DNA of 64,000 nt from Callaeas wilsoni. Taxonomy: Eukaryota; Chordata; Aves; Passeriformes; Callaeidae. The stretch lies in the NCBI GenBank assembly GCA_013398955.1, contig VWPU01009581.1, positions 124,001 to 188,000 on the forward strand, written 5' to 3'. Positions 45,631-56,762 of this stretch are shown one piece after another (position 1 is the stretch's first letter; each line of letters starts with the position of its first letter). The translations under genes and the position numbers were made by a program. Under the pieces are notes generated by a model, which was given only the letters and a program-made list of their open reading frames with translations, had not been told where the DNA came from and did not search any database.

Positions 45631-48154
45631 AAAAAATACATAAATGCACTTTTTCTCATCTGCATGAAAAGCAGTCCAGTATACACAGAAGTAAAGAAGC
45701 AAATAGCCATAATAAATGCCCACAGAGAGAAAGATAACAGGCCTATATATAGATACTTCTACTTGAGGCTTTCACTTTATCAGGAAATTCTAATGGCTTT
45801 TTAGTCAAAGTTATCCTGCCTTGATTGCAGATGCTTGGCTTTGGGCCATCTAATAAATTATTCCTAAAAGACTCTCAATTTTCATTCACAATTTCCGGTC
45901 TACACTTATGTCAATTTCTCTCAAAATTTTTCTCAGCTTTGAGGAATGAGCTCTTTTAGCACACAAAGTACATATTTCATGTTTGAGACTGTCCTTTCCA
46001 TGCCCATAATAAATGTGATCACCACGGGGAAAGTTACAGCACAAAGGGAGATGAAAATGATAAGTCCACAGTGTGGATTTTTTTCCAACTTTGGATGAAA
46101 TTTCCAAGTTTCTAAATCACCTGGAAGAAATTATCAGAGCTCCGTTTCAGGAAGAGGTACAGCACAGTTAAAGTAGCTACAATTGTGTGGGCAAGGCTGG
46201 TTTCATGCTTTGTTCTTTGTGTATAACTCATTGATGATAAAATTAAGTTCAAATTTAAGTGGATTCTAAGGAAAACACAACTGAAATGAATTTGTCGTGT
46301 CTTATAGTCAGGTAATATTTTTTCTGAGGACCAGGGAATGCTAAAGCATGCAAGAAATCATCAGGAGAGGAAAAGTGAAAACAGAGTGAAATCAAGCTCT
46401 GAACTGTGTGAAATATTTTTAAAATGCCCAAGGCCCATTGCCTCTTGCTGTGATCTGGCATTCAAAAAATCTTACCAAAAAGTCAAGCTTGTCACCAATA
46501 TTTTCGATATAGGAGTAACTCTCAGAGTGACTTACTCTGTTTCTCTGTTTGCTGCCAAAGAGCTCTGGACAAACTCTTTTGTTTGAATTGACAACATATT
46601 CAGCACTGTATGCAAATGATCCATTATCATATTATTAATATTTTCCTCAAGGTCATTTGAATGGAATTTATTCATGCAGAGTATAAGCAAATTGTGGTGA
46701 AGATGAGTCTCCAAAGTCATCTGTGTCTTCCCTCATTCCCCAAAATTCGATATCCACATAGCACACACCAGCAGCCACTGGAAAAACAAGCATTGGCTTT
46801 TACAGTGAAAAAGTTGATGGCTTTTTCTTTCCTGCAGCTCTAAATGATTTCCTGTCAATATCAAGAGATTTGATCATTCGTGACAGCGAGCTTTCAGCTC
46901 AGTTGGATAAAGTTGTGCTGTTCCTGCAGGGATGGGGCTCTGTTTGGATTGGAGGCTGCTCCTGCCACCTGGAATACTGCTGTGATGGAGAAATCCCCAT
47001 CTCATAAACCCAGAAAACTCATGCCCCAGATGGGGAGAAGCCACAGCAGCACTAGGCTGGATTTCTACTTTAAGCCAACTAAGAATTGTACCATTTGTGA
47101 AGACATTCAAGTAGGGTTCCTCAATATCTATTAGGGTTTGAGTGATGCCTCCGTAGGGTGATTCATCCCACCATAATCTGGGAGGGGGTTCAGATGTGGG
47201 GAGAGAGGAAGATGAATCACCTCTCTAGGTGCTGATCTTGTGCTGTTGAGTGAGGGAGGAGCCAAGACCAGCAGGTTTAGTGGGTGCCCATTTCATAGGT
47301 AGGTGTGACAAAGCCAAGCCTAATCACAGGTTGTCTGCAGGCAGCCGACACCTCTGTTATTAAAGTGATCCCAGTTGTGGGCATAACTGGTTGTGGACAA
47401 CCTGAAAGATTCAGCATGTTATTGTTAGAGCAGACCACTGGTTACTCCCTTAAAATGGAAAAGGCAATTTTAACACCCACAAAAATTCCCATGACTTTCT
47501 TGTCCCATGATAGCAGTCATTCCTCCTGGTTTTGCATCTTCTTCAAACTTATCTCCTGTTCAGTTCGTCCCCTGCACTTCAGACTATTTACACACATATT
47601 TCTGTTTTATTTTTTCTTTTAGCAAATACGAGCTCTGTCTCAGTGCTTCTTCCTTGGCCTGGCAGCCTCTCAGCTCTGGGTGTCTTAACTCACCACTGAT
47701 GCGTTCTTGACTTAATTAGCTGGCACTGCACACTTAAGCCTGTCAGTTGATCCCTTCTCATGACTTTCGGGTCTGTTGGCCAATATAAGTGAAAACTGAC
47801 AGAAAGAAAACATTAAATTCTCACAAACTTGGGTGAAAATGGATGGACTCTCAGGTAAAGAGAGGAAGAATTCATGGTTCCACTGGGAGAATGGTCCTGA
47901 TTATTGCAGACACCAAAGTGTGATTTCCCTCCTATTCCCTTCTGCTAGGCATTAAAAAAATCCCTTTCTGTCTGACATCCAATAGGGTTGAATTCAAACT
48001 ACAATTTTAACACAACCCTCTACAGACAGTGTGAGATGCAGTTCCCCAAGAAACAAGGTTTTACTATTTCCCACATCATGGGCCCAGTGATTTTCTCTTC
48101 ATACAAGGTTTTGAGCTTGCTCATTTATGAAATTCACTTTTTTCCTCAGGGAGA
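45631..48154. other. 2.5-kb unique non-coding stretch
   Basis: No transposon or exon recognised. An octamer-like TATGCAAATGATC occurs at about 46608-46620 and also at 43461-43473. Short frames have no recognisable domain. Confidence 0.45.
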
Positions 48155-48217
48155 GGAATCACAGAATGCTTTGCATTGGAAAGGACCTTAAAGATCATCT
48201 ACTTCCAACCCCCTGGA
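48155..48217 (-). mobile_element. CR1 LINE, short 3' end fragment
   Basis: GGAATCACAGAATGCTTTGC, then AGATCATCTACTTCCAACCC: the reversed CR1 3' end, about 60 bp. Confidence 0.88.
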
Positions 48218-48727
48218 TCCATAACTCTTCCCTGTGGATCACAGATCATGAGGCTCTACAGGTAAAGCATTGCCCTGTTCCCTCATGCCACCAACAGCCT
48301 AATCCAACACTCACCAGCTTTGTGTTTGAGTCCTTGCTGCTGCTACACAATTAACTTCATGGTGGCCAACCTGAAGTTCTGGTGGCCATTGATTTGTTCA
48401 CAGACTTCATTCACAGTGGACAACTCACTTGTCCATTTCCTCACATGTTTTATAGTTTTCTGCTCAATTTCTCACTGTCCCCCTCGACAGACAGATAAGC
48501 AGCGTTTACTTTCATTGTGGTGTTTAACCTTTAGGTTTCAGCAGAATTAACTTAGATTTTATCACCCTTAATTGCTTCTCTCAGTTCTTTCCACCTTGGA
48601 AGTAGATCAGTGTGGGCTGTAGCAGGACCAGCCAGTTTTAAAAGTCACTGACTCTGTTTTGCTTTCTTGAAGTCTGTTCAAGGAATATCTGCTATAAATT
48701 ATATGCATCTTTTAGGAACTTTGTGAT
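48218..48727. other. Unique non-coding sequence
   Basis: About 510 bp. Nothing recognised. Confidence 0.4.
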
Positions 48728-49281
48728 TGTCGTGATTTAAGCCCAGGTGGAAATTAAGCAGCCACTCTCTCGGCCTCCCCTTTCTCCATCCCACCCTGGT
48801 GGAATGGGGAGAAGAATCAAAGTGAAGCTTCTAGGTTGAGATAAGAACTGTTTAATAATGGAAAAGAAAGTAAAATGCAGTCATAAAGCTAAATGATAAT
48901 AAAAAGGGAAACACAGGTGGTGCACAATAGAATTGTTCCACATCCACTGACCAGTGCCAGACCCCCCTTCCCAAACCAAGTTCACCCACTTCCCAGTAAC
49001 TCCTCCCAGTTTATCTACTGGGCAGGATGTTCTGTGGTGAGGAATATCCCTTTAGCCAGTTTGGATCACCCATCCCAGCTATGCTCCTCCCCAGTTCCTT
49101 CTACAAACCTCCTCTGACAGAGCATGAGACAAGGAAAAAGTCCTTGACTTTTTAAACACATCTTAGCAAAAAAAAAACCCCGTCAGTGTCTTATCAACAC
49201 CGTTCTCATTCCAGATCCAAAACACAGCACTGGAACAGCTACTGAGAATAAATTAACCCTACCCTGACTGAAACCAGGACA
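48728..49281 (-). mobile_element. Old avian ERV solo LTR, about 554 bp
   Basis: On the minus strand it starts TGTCCTGGTTTCAGTCAGGG and ends with AAATCACGACA. In between it carries the modules 'TATCTCAACCTAGAAGCTTC' and 'CCACCAGGGTGGGATGG'. This follows a common bird LTR beginning TGTCCTGGTTTCAGC and ending AAACCACGACA. ATTAAA at 48851..48856 (minus) would serve as the poly(A) signal. Orientation is inferred from that signal and family memory. CpGs are mostly lost and the flanking pentamers (GTGAT/GAGAC) match at three of five bases, so it is older than the LTR at 27685..28372. Confidence 0.75.
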
Positions 49282-51431
49282 GAGACCCAGCAATATATTA
49301 TGATGTTTTCAAAGGGAAAAAATTACAAGTTATTCCATGTAGAGAAGGAAAGAACTAATGATTTTTAGGGGAAAAAAAGGTATCTTAACTTCATGGAATT
49401 TCTGAATATTCAGGCCATAAATCTCAAAAATCAAGGAATATTTTGAAACAGGCATAGCTTTGGGATTTATAGGTTTTAGATGGGGACTATGTCAACCTCA
49501 TTAAATGTTTTCAGCTCCTGTGGCTGGGGAATTGTTTAGCCCATGAAGGCTAGGCTGAAGCAAGAACTCAATTTCGTATATAAGCAGCATAATTTGGTAA
49601 CAGCAACCCATCAGTTGAATTCAATGGTATGTTCAACTCCTGGCTGAGTATAGTTAATTAAGGTGCCTTTTGAGCCTCAAAAATGGAGTTCTGCACTTCT
49701 TTTGGAGCCAAAATCAGCTTATGGTGTCCCTTGAAGAATTCAAGTCCTTAAAATCCCCCGATCTTGCCAAAAAGGAAGGGAGTGATTTACAAGGACTGAG
49801 GGGTAACATTTCTCTGCCCTCTGAACTCAGAGTAGAGGCACTGCCTGGTGTGAACCTTCTCGTCCTGGAGGAGATGTCTACAGTGGGTTTGCTGATACCT
49901 TAAAAATAATTTTCCTCCATGGATATGGAGTGCTCCAATCTTCTGCAGCTCTGCCTTAATGAGTAAAGTGCCTGAATGTCCATTTTTTCTGCCTTCTTTC
50001 CACAGCAGCCTCTTCTGTCGTCATGTCTGGGACTTCTCAAGGAAAGCTCCCACTCAGCAATATGGAATAGTGAGATGTTTCCAGAATCTGTTTTTATTTC
50101 CTCACAGGTAAGGACCTCTGTTTAAGGTAAAGCTTCCCATGGTCTTTATGCCCCGAGCTTTGCTGCTTGAGCCTTCTGCCGGCGACATCTCTGATCCGAA
50201 CGCATTAAGATCACTTCTCCCCAGATGCCTACTGGCTTCTGTTTTATTTAGTGCGCCTGGATGGTTTTCTAGGACTACATCCAAGGTAGTCTCTGACCTT
50301 GCTGGTCCTTTATTCAGCTGTGGTGCACACGGAGCCCTCCAGAAAGATGTGGTCAGTCCCTCGCGCCTTCCTGCGGGACGTGTCAGGTGCGCTGAATTCT
50401 GCTGCGCTCGCTCCTTCTGACAGGGTACACACAGAGGGATGCAACAGTGGCACATTTTTCACAGATGCCTGTGTAAGGCCAAGAATAGGTTCTCACATTC
50501 ATAAAACCAGCACAGCTTGCCCTCGGGGAGGCGAGTAACTCATTTATTTTGTCTTTTCTTATCATTATTTCATCTGATCTCTCCTTTTTTTGTCCCTGAG
50601 ACCGTAATGTGCATTTCAACCGTGTCTTCCATTCTGGGAATCTCAAAGTACTATACAACATGAGTGACTTCAGCCTCCTGCTGCTTCAGCAAGGGTTGTT
50701 ATTTTCAAGTTTCTCTTTCTGTATTGCTGAGTTCTCTTGGAGAGCAATACTCTTCTCCACATTGAGAAATAATCGACACATTTTTAAGGAGAATGAGGTA
50801 TAGCCTTAAAAAGAACTCAGTCACAGTGCAGGCAGGAGATGCCTCAGCCAATATTAAAAGTCCCAACCCAGTTACTGACATCAGTGCAGCAGCACAAGCT
50901 CTGCCTGGGGTCATTACAAAGCCTCAGAAATTCATGGGGCAATTTAATCTTTGTTTTTGCTGAGTGGGCCATCACCCAAGAGCCAGGAAGAGTCCTTGGG
51001 AAGGATTACTGAAAGTTTTCCTGACTGGTGGATACTTTCCAGTAGTTTCAGAGCTTTAGAGGGCTTTTTAAGTGGAAACTGTAAAAATATTGTTCCCTAC
51101 CCATGTATTTTGTGGATGCAACGTGGATTCATACCCTGTGCCAGGTGCTGATTATCACCAAGGAGTTGTAATACACAGCATGACAGGATCTGCCTCCATT
51201 TCTGGACACTAAAGGAGAATTCTACTGAAAAGCCCAGGAGAAAATGAGTAATATTATAAATCCTGGAGAGTTTCAGTTGTCCCAGATGCCAGGCTGCACC
51301 TTGATTGTTGGGAATAAGAAGTACTTCAGAGTTTGTTTTCTAAATTTGCCAATCAGTGTCTGCATTGGAAATTTAAGGCATCAGGTGGAAAATAAAAAGA
51401 AAAAGGAGGCAAACTTGAGATAACTCCATAC
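49282..51431. other. 2.15-kb unique non-coding stretch
   Basis: No transposon recognised. A locally CpG-enriched patch lies at about 50155-50420. Short frames on both strands cross it (for example 50102..50455 minus, 117 codons) but show no recognisable domain. Confidence 0.45.
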
Positions 51432-51578
51432 CTGGTCCAGAGTTAGGTTGGTTAGAGCACGATGCTAATAATGCCAAGGTTGTAGGCTCTGCCCCCATAA
51501 GGGCCATTCACGTAAGAATTAGACTCAGTGATCCTTGTGGGTCCCTTCCACCTCAGAATATTCCGTGATTCTGTGATG
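51432..51578 (+). mobile_element. tRNA-Ile-headed SINE with CR1 tail (TguSINE1-like)
   Basis: The 5' part reads GGTTGGTTAGAGCACGATGC, then TAATAATGCCAAGGTTGTAGG, matching tRNA-Ile(AAT) with its anticodon loop CTAATAA kept. It ends with the acceptor-like GGGCCA. The 3' part reads GACTCAGTGATCCTTGTGGG, then ATTCCGTGATTCTGTGATG, a CR1-X/F-type tail. This head-tail combination is the known design of the songbird SINE TguSINE1, which CR1 machinery is thought to mobilise. The A- and B-box equivalents are degraded, so it is an old copy and not a tRNA gene. The exact 5' end is approximate. Confidence 0.88.
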
Positions 51579-53212
51579 TTTGCTTACTTTGAAGCTGAAT
51601 AAAGGTTAATAATGTGTTGATTATTTTGAAATGAGTGAATATGGCATTGAGAAGCTCTATCAGGAGCCATCTGCATAAGCGAGTTCACTCCTGAAGTGAC
51701 ACCTCTAATTTTCTCTTGATGATTTTCACCCATGGCCCTTCATCATCTTGACTGTAACGGGCATGACACGATCTGAGCCTCACCTGCTGTTTCCATCCCT
51801 TCAGATCAAGTAAGGCTTTGTGATGGCAGCGAGAGCAATGAAATGAGATCGCTGCGGTGGCTGAAGGGCTTTTGATGCTGGAGACCCGGCAAAATCCTTT
51901 CCCACTGCCAGGACAGAAGGTCCCCTCCATGCAAGGCACTTCTCTGCTTGTGTCACTTCCCTGCCTGTAAGTTACTGTGTAATTACATCATGGCTGGAAG
52001 TATTCATTAAAAAGCTGGAACCATTAGCAGAGGCAAGGCAGCCTCCTTTGTTTTGTGCGAAATTAGATACCAGCGCGAGCCCCAGTTCTAGCTGCATTCA
52101 TGTTCGTAAATCAAAGTCAAGTATTTCATTAGAGTGTCTGCAGCGTATGTATATAACTCAGCAGCAGAGAGTCTGCTAAGCCTAATGTGTTGCATTTAAT
52201 TAACATTTAATTAGAGGGTTTTTGTGGGAGGTGCGTAAGTATTTGCCAGGCGGCTCATAAACATGAATCCACATCTTACTGGCTGGACATCAGTGCTCAG
52301 TTCTTCTAAATAAAGGCTGCAAGTTGAAATTATCCTCTCCATCCATGCAGATCTAGTCCCAGGATACTTCAAGATTCATATGTGATTTCAAGTTTCAGAG
52401 TTTAGTTTTGTATTGGGTCTCCTGTGGTTTTCTTTTACTGATCTACATAAAGTTGTATTTGAATGATTATATTTACTCCTCTCCTACTCATTTGTGCGGT
52501 GAGTGGTTTGGTCATACTGGAATAAATTACATGTCTTTAAAAAAGAAAAAAAAAAGCTTAATTTCAGGAGAAAAACTCTTCACTTTCAGATTTGTGAGTC
52601 TGGAAGCTTTTAAGGTGCTGTGGCAAATGCCTCACAATTTAGGTAGCACGGTCATTCCCATGTGCAAGGAGGGAACTGTGATAATTTTTCCCAGTAAAAT
52701 CATTACTGACAGGTATTTGGCGGCCTGTGCTAGACCAGATGCCAGAGGATGAGCTCTGATTTTTGACTGATGTCTGCATGACGGTTCTGTGTTCAAAGCA
52801 GGAAGCTGACTGGTCACACAAGGTCTTCTTTAGAGTCATTGGAGTGAATTCCAGTACAGTACGCCCAAGGCAGACACCTTCTCCAAATGGTCCCCTATAG
52901 GTGAAAACTATCTGGCCTGGATGGATGCCTTCAATACAGGTGTCTCCACCTGAGCAAGTCACCCCAGACTGTCTTCTCTGAGCCAAGTTCAGGGCATGAT
53001 TTTTCTGACAAAATTTAGGAAACTGTCGGAGCACAAGCAGACCTGTGACATTACCTCTACTGACTCTGGTGACTTGACATCCACTTTTATAGGAGGCCAG
53101 AAATCCTGTGCAGACCTAGGCACCTGAAGACAGGTAAGACAAATCCCACCTATACGTTCTCACTGTCAAGTGCAGAAGGAGACTGTGAAAATCTGTTGAT
53201 TCAGGTCAATAG
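51579..53212. other. Unique sequence containing a candidate conserved element
   Basis: No transposon. 51950-52330 is repeat-free and rich in homeodomain-type TAATTA motifs. The 131-codon minus frame at 52639..53034 has no recognisable domain. Confidence 0.45.
52193..52213. promoter_or_regulatory. Paired CATTTAATTA homeodomain-type sites
   Basis: The decamer CATTTAATTA occurs twice in direct orientation with a one-base spacer (52193..52202 and 52204..52213), so the cores lie 11 bp apart, about one helical turn. TAATTA is the core recognised by many homeodomain proteins. Regulatory function is inferred only. Confidence 0.35.
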
Positions 53213-53383
53213 AGAGTGGTGAGAATCTGAAATGGGTTCCCCAGGGAAGCTGTGGATGCCCCGTCCCTGGAAGAGTCCAAACTCAGGATGGACAGGTCTT
53301 GGAGCAACCGGGTCTAGTGCAAGGATTGGAATAAGATTATCTTGAAGGTCCCTTCCAACCCAAACCATTCTGTGGTTCTATCA
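53213..53383 (+). mobile_element. CR1 LINE, 3' end fragment
   Basis: Sense CR1 from AGAGTGGTGAGAATCTG through CCCAGGGAAGCTGTGGATGC and GGAGCAACCGGGTCTAGTG to the tail CCATTCTGTGGTTCTATCA. The 'GAAGGTGTCCCTGCCCATGGCAGG' block is deleted between TCTAGTG and CAAGGATTGG. Confidence 0.93.
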
Positions 53384-56139
53384 CATAGGTGAAAACCTAA
53401 AACTGGTGGGTGTGGATACTCCTCCCTCAGCTATCCTGACATGGCTAAAACAATCCCCCACGTAGTGGCCTTTGCAGGGACATCCTTCTCTTTGAAGACT
53501 CTCAGTTTGGGTGACACTTTTGTATCCTAACACCCTGCCACCCTCACAGGCTGACTGAACTCAGCTGTGAGCCTAAATCTGGATTATTTTAGGGCATAGA
53601 TATGCCCAGCATTGCAGCAGAACAGAAACAGCCCAGAGCTGTGAGCTCAAGGGCTCATTGCTGCGGCTGTGGCTGCAGGCTCCTGGAAAATTACAACCTA
53701 ACCCACTTCATTTCTCCCACAGCTTTGTTTCAGAGCAAGATTTCGCCTCATCCTTGTCCTACATGGCTTTTAGCCCACGCTGTTAATCAGCCACTGCTGT
53801 GCTCACCCCATGGTTGATGGCAGAAGTGACCCATTTGGAGAGGCTGTCCTTTTCAGAGTGGTGCTGTGGTGGGGAGAATCTCACCAACATGACAGATTTG
53901 TTCACCCTGGACTAAACACATCTTCTGGCTAAAAATAAAAGGAAATGGAATAAAAGAAAAAGAGAGGGTTGATTGGTTATTTCTTTTTCTCCACCTGACC
54001 AGCTGCCCAGTGCTTTGCATTCTGAAAAGCTGTTGAGGAGGTCTCAGCCCATTACTTCTCATTTCTGTGGATGCTTCTGTGAGAAATGATCTCTTTGATC
54101 CTCTGCAGGTTGACTGTCTTTTCCTCGTGTGCCCTACTCCTGAATTGTTTTTTTTCATCTCCAATTCAGAATGCCAGGATGGTGCTGGGCCTTCAAGGGA
54201 AAGAAAATCAAGAGGGAAAGGAAATCCTATTTTTCAAGTAGAGGGCTGGATTTTTTTGTCTGGTACAATTGAGTAAATCCATCATAGTGGAGGTGGTGTT
54301 ATGCAAGAGAAGGGTGGATGAGGAGTGAGGTGACAGTGGGTCTGGTGTAGGAATATTTTCCTTCCAGGGCTAGGGGGCTAATGGACTATTGAGGGCCAGA
54401 TCTCAGCTGGCATAATTTGTGTAGCTCCCCTGAAGTTAATGGAAGTCAATGCTAAATTACACCCCTTATGGACCAAAAACTCCACTGAGCCAAAGGGTTT
54501 TTAAATGATGCTGTTGAGTGAGGTGGAGCCACAGACGTGTGTGGCAGGAGTGTATCGAAAGCTACAAGTGGTAATAAGCTCTCCATGCCCTTCACCCAGG
54601 CTTCTCCCTCCTCTTGGGAGTAAATGCGTGAGCTCGGACTGTCTGAGCCTTCCCCTCTGCTTGGAGTTTGTGCAAACCAACCTCACAATTCAGGTCAGGT
54701 CCCCCCAGGCCCACAGGGTGAAGCTGAGTTACACCAGCAGCAGCTTGGACTCTCCTTTTTTAGTCCTGGAGAGCTTCTCCTGGGAATCAGAAATGGCAGC
54801 AGGAGGAGAAGAAGGAAGTAAAAATCATGAAAACAGCAGGACTTTGATTCAGTTTGGAGATCTCTAAGTTGCCACTGATCAAATCCAAGTGCTTTCCTTG
54901 TGTTAAAATAGATTGCTTCCATCAATCTCCAGGAAGGCTTCAAGACGAATCTCCCTCTTTTTGGTGTCTTTATCCTTTTGGATCTGGAACAAATGTATTT
55001 TTTAAGTTCCTTTTATACATCTTTCTTCTCCTTTCAGCTTCCTCCTTCTCCACAATCGGCAGGAGAAGGTCCAAACACAGGTGCTGAGTTAATTTTCAAA
55101 GGCACCACAGCAGAGTTTTCTTTTTGTTCTCTCCACTTTGTGCCTCCCAGTTTATTTTCCAGATCAATAGGAAGTGATCTCTGTCTTTACTGTTTCATAT
55201 TAATACTTGATCTACAGATAAGAAGGAAAACATGACAAGAATACGAGGGAGGGAAGTGTGAAGCCGTAAATGGCATTTGAAGAGTGTTCACCTTCCACAG
55301 CGGCTGCTTTCCCTGGGTTGGGGCATCATCACTTCCACAAGTAAAGTATTAAATATTTCAGCTGAGCACATTTTATGGTTGTTGTGGGATCAAGAAAGGG
55401 CAAAAGCAGAGTGTCATTATTTGTTGCATGATCACTTTTTAGAACTGCAGGTCTCTGCCACACACTAATATTGCTCTACCAGCACGACTTGTGATCAGAG
55501 TTTGTTTTCACTTTGCACCTCACTGGCCACTACATTCCCAGGTTTCCGACTATGAGCTTGGGGATCACACGGGATCAAAAGCACAGAACGGGGATCATCA
55601 TATCAGAATATTTGACACAGGTGTGCCCAGAGGTGGAGCCATCAATGGACACCCAGAGGGGTCTGTGAGTGCTCAGCCACTCTCACGCCCATGTTCAGAT
55701 TTGACTCCTGCATCCCATGTCTCTAAATCTAATATTTAAATCTAAATCTAAATACAGTCTCAGCCAATCCTGCAGTTGCCTTTGCCCACAGGAGAAATCA
55801 TTCCCTGTTATTGACACAACATGGAAAAAACTTACCTGGGATGGTTTTCTAAGGAAAATAATATTTTTATTTTTAACATTAAAATTTTCATGTGACGATT
55901 TCTCACACCTATTTTTGCAACAAAAACATTGTTTGTCTATCAGCAAAAATTGAAGTGATGGTCCTTGCTTGCCAACCTCCACAATCTTTGTCATTTACAC
56001 TTTTGCCTTCAGGCAGGGAGCAGGGCAGCAGGAGCCAACCCAAGAGTGGGAGGAGAAGGCAGGTAAGCAGGTATTCAGCCACGTGGGCAGGCAGCTGATG
56101 AGCTAATATAGACCGCTTTCTAAAATGGAACAACTTTGT
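53384..56139. other. 2.75-kb unique non-coding stretch
   Basis: No transposon recognised and no supported gene. The AT-rich tandem-like TAAATCTAAATCTAAATA lies at 55733-55755. The largest frames (for example 54505..54867, 120 codons) have no recognisable domain. Confidence 0.45.
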
Positions 56140-56183
56140 AAACTCTCAAAACAAGAAAAGGAAAATGGAAACAAAGGAAAAAG

Positions 56184-56386
56184 AGGAAAAAAAAGAAAAA
56201 AGGAAAGAAAGAGGAAAAAGAGAAAAAAAAGAGGAAAAAAAAAGAAAAAAGAAAAAAGAAGAAAGAAAAAGAAAAAAGCAAAAACAAAGAAAAAAGAAAA
56301 AAGGAAAAAGGACAAATAGGAAAAAGAAAAAGAAAAAATAAAGAAAAGGAGAAAGGAAAAAGTGAAAAGCAAAAGAGAAACAAAAT
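56184..56386. repeat. Exact 203-bp duplicate, first copy
   Basis: Base-by-base reading shows this segment identical to 56461..56663, including rare non-purine positions (GGACAAATAGG, AAGTGAAAAGC, GAAACAAAAT). The N follows directly after its last base. Confidence 0.93.
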
Positions 56387-56412
56387 NGAAAAAAAAGAAA
56401 AAAGGAAAAAAA

Positions 56413-56456
<44 letters not shown>

Positions 56457-56460
56457 AAAA

Positions 56461-56663
56461 AGGAAAAAAAAGAAAAAAGGAAAGAAAGAGGAAAAAGAGA
56501 AAAAAAAGAGGAAAAAAAAAGAAAAAAGAAAAAAGAAGAAAGAAAAAGAAAAAAGCAAAAACAAAGAAAAAAGAAAAAAGGAAAAAGGACAAATAGGAAA
56601 AAGAAAAAGAAAAAATAAAGAAAAGGAGAAAGGAAAAAGTGAAAAGCAAAAGAGAAACAAAAT
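56461..56663. repeat. Exact 203-bp duplicate, second copy
   Basis: Identical to 56184..56386 and offset by 277 bp. Between the copies lie only the N and 73 bp of A-rich filler. Confidence 0.93.
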
Positions 56664-56762
56664 TAAGAAGAAAATGGAAAAGAAAAAGAAATGGGGAAAA
56701 AATTGAAAATTAACAGAAAGAAAAATTAAAAGAAAGGGAAAAAGGAAAAGAGAAGGAGGAAA

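Larger units (their letters stand above)
56140..56762. repeat. 620-bp purine-rich (A/G) tract containing an N
   Basis: Nearly every base is A or G on the plus strand, in irregular GAAAAA/GGAAAA units, with a pure A-run at 56417-56443. Position 56387 is N. A 203-bp segment occurs twice within it without any difference (56184..56386 and 56461..56663). The long Lys-rich and Phe-rich frames here are translations of this tract. Confidence 0.95.

Noticed and set aside
51440..51510. Possible tRNA-Ile gene
   Set aside because: The tRNA-like part has degraded A- and B-box regions and runs straight into a CR1 tail, so it is the head of a SINE copy, not a functional tRNA gene.
56103..56660. 185-codon Phe-rich minus frame and Lys-rich plus frames
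   Set aside because: They are translations of an A/G simple-sequence tract that includes an N and a probable assembly duplication.
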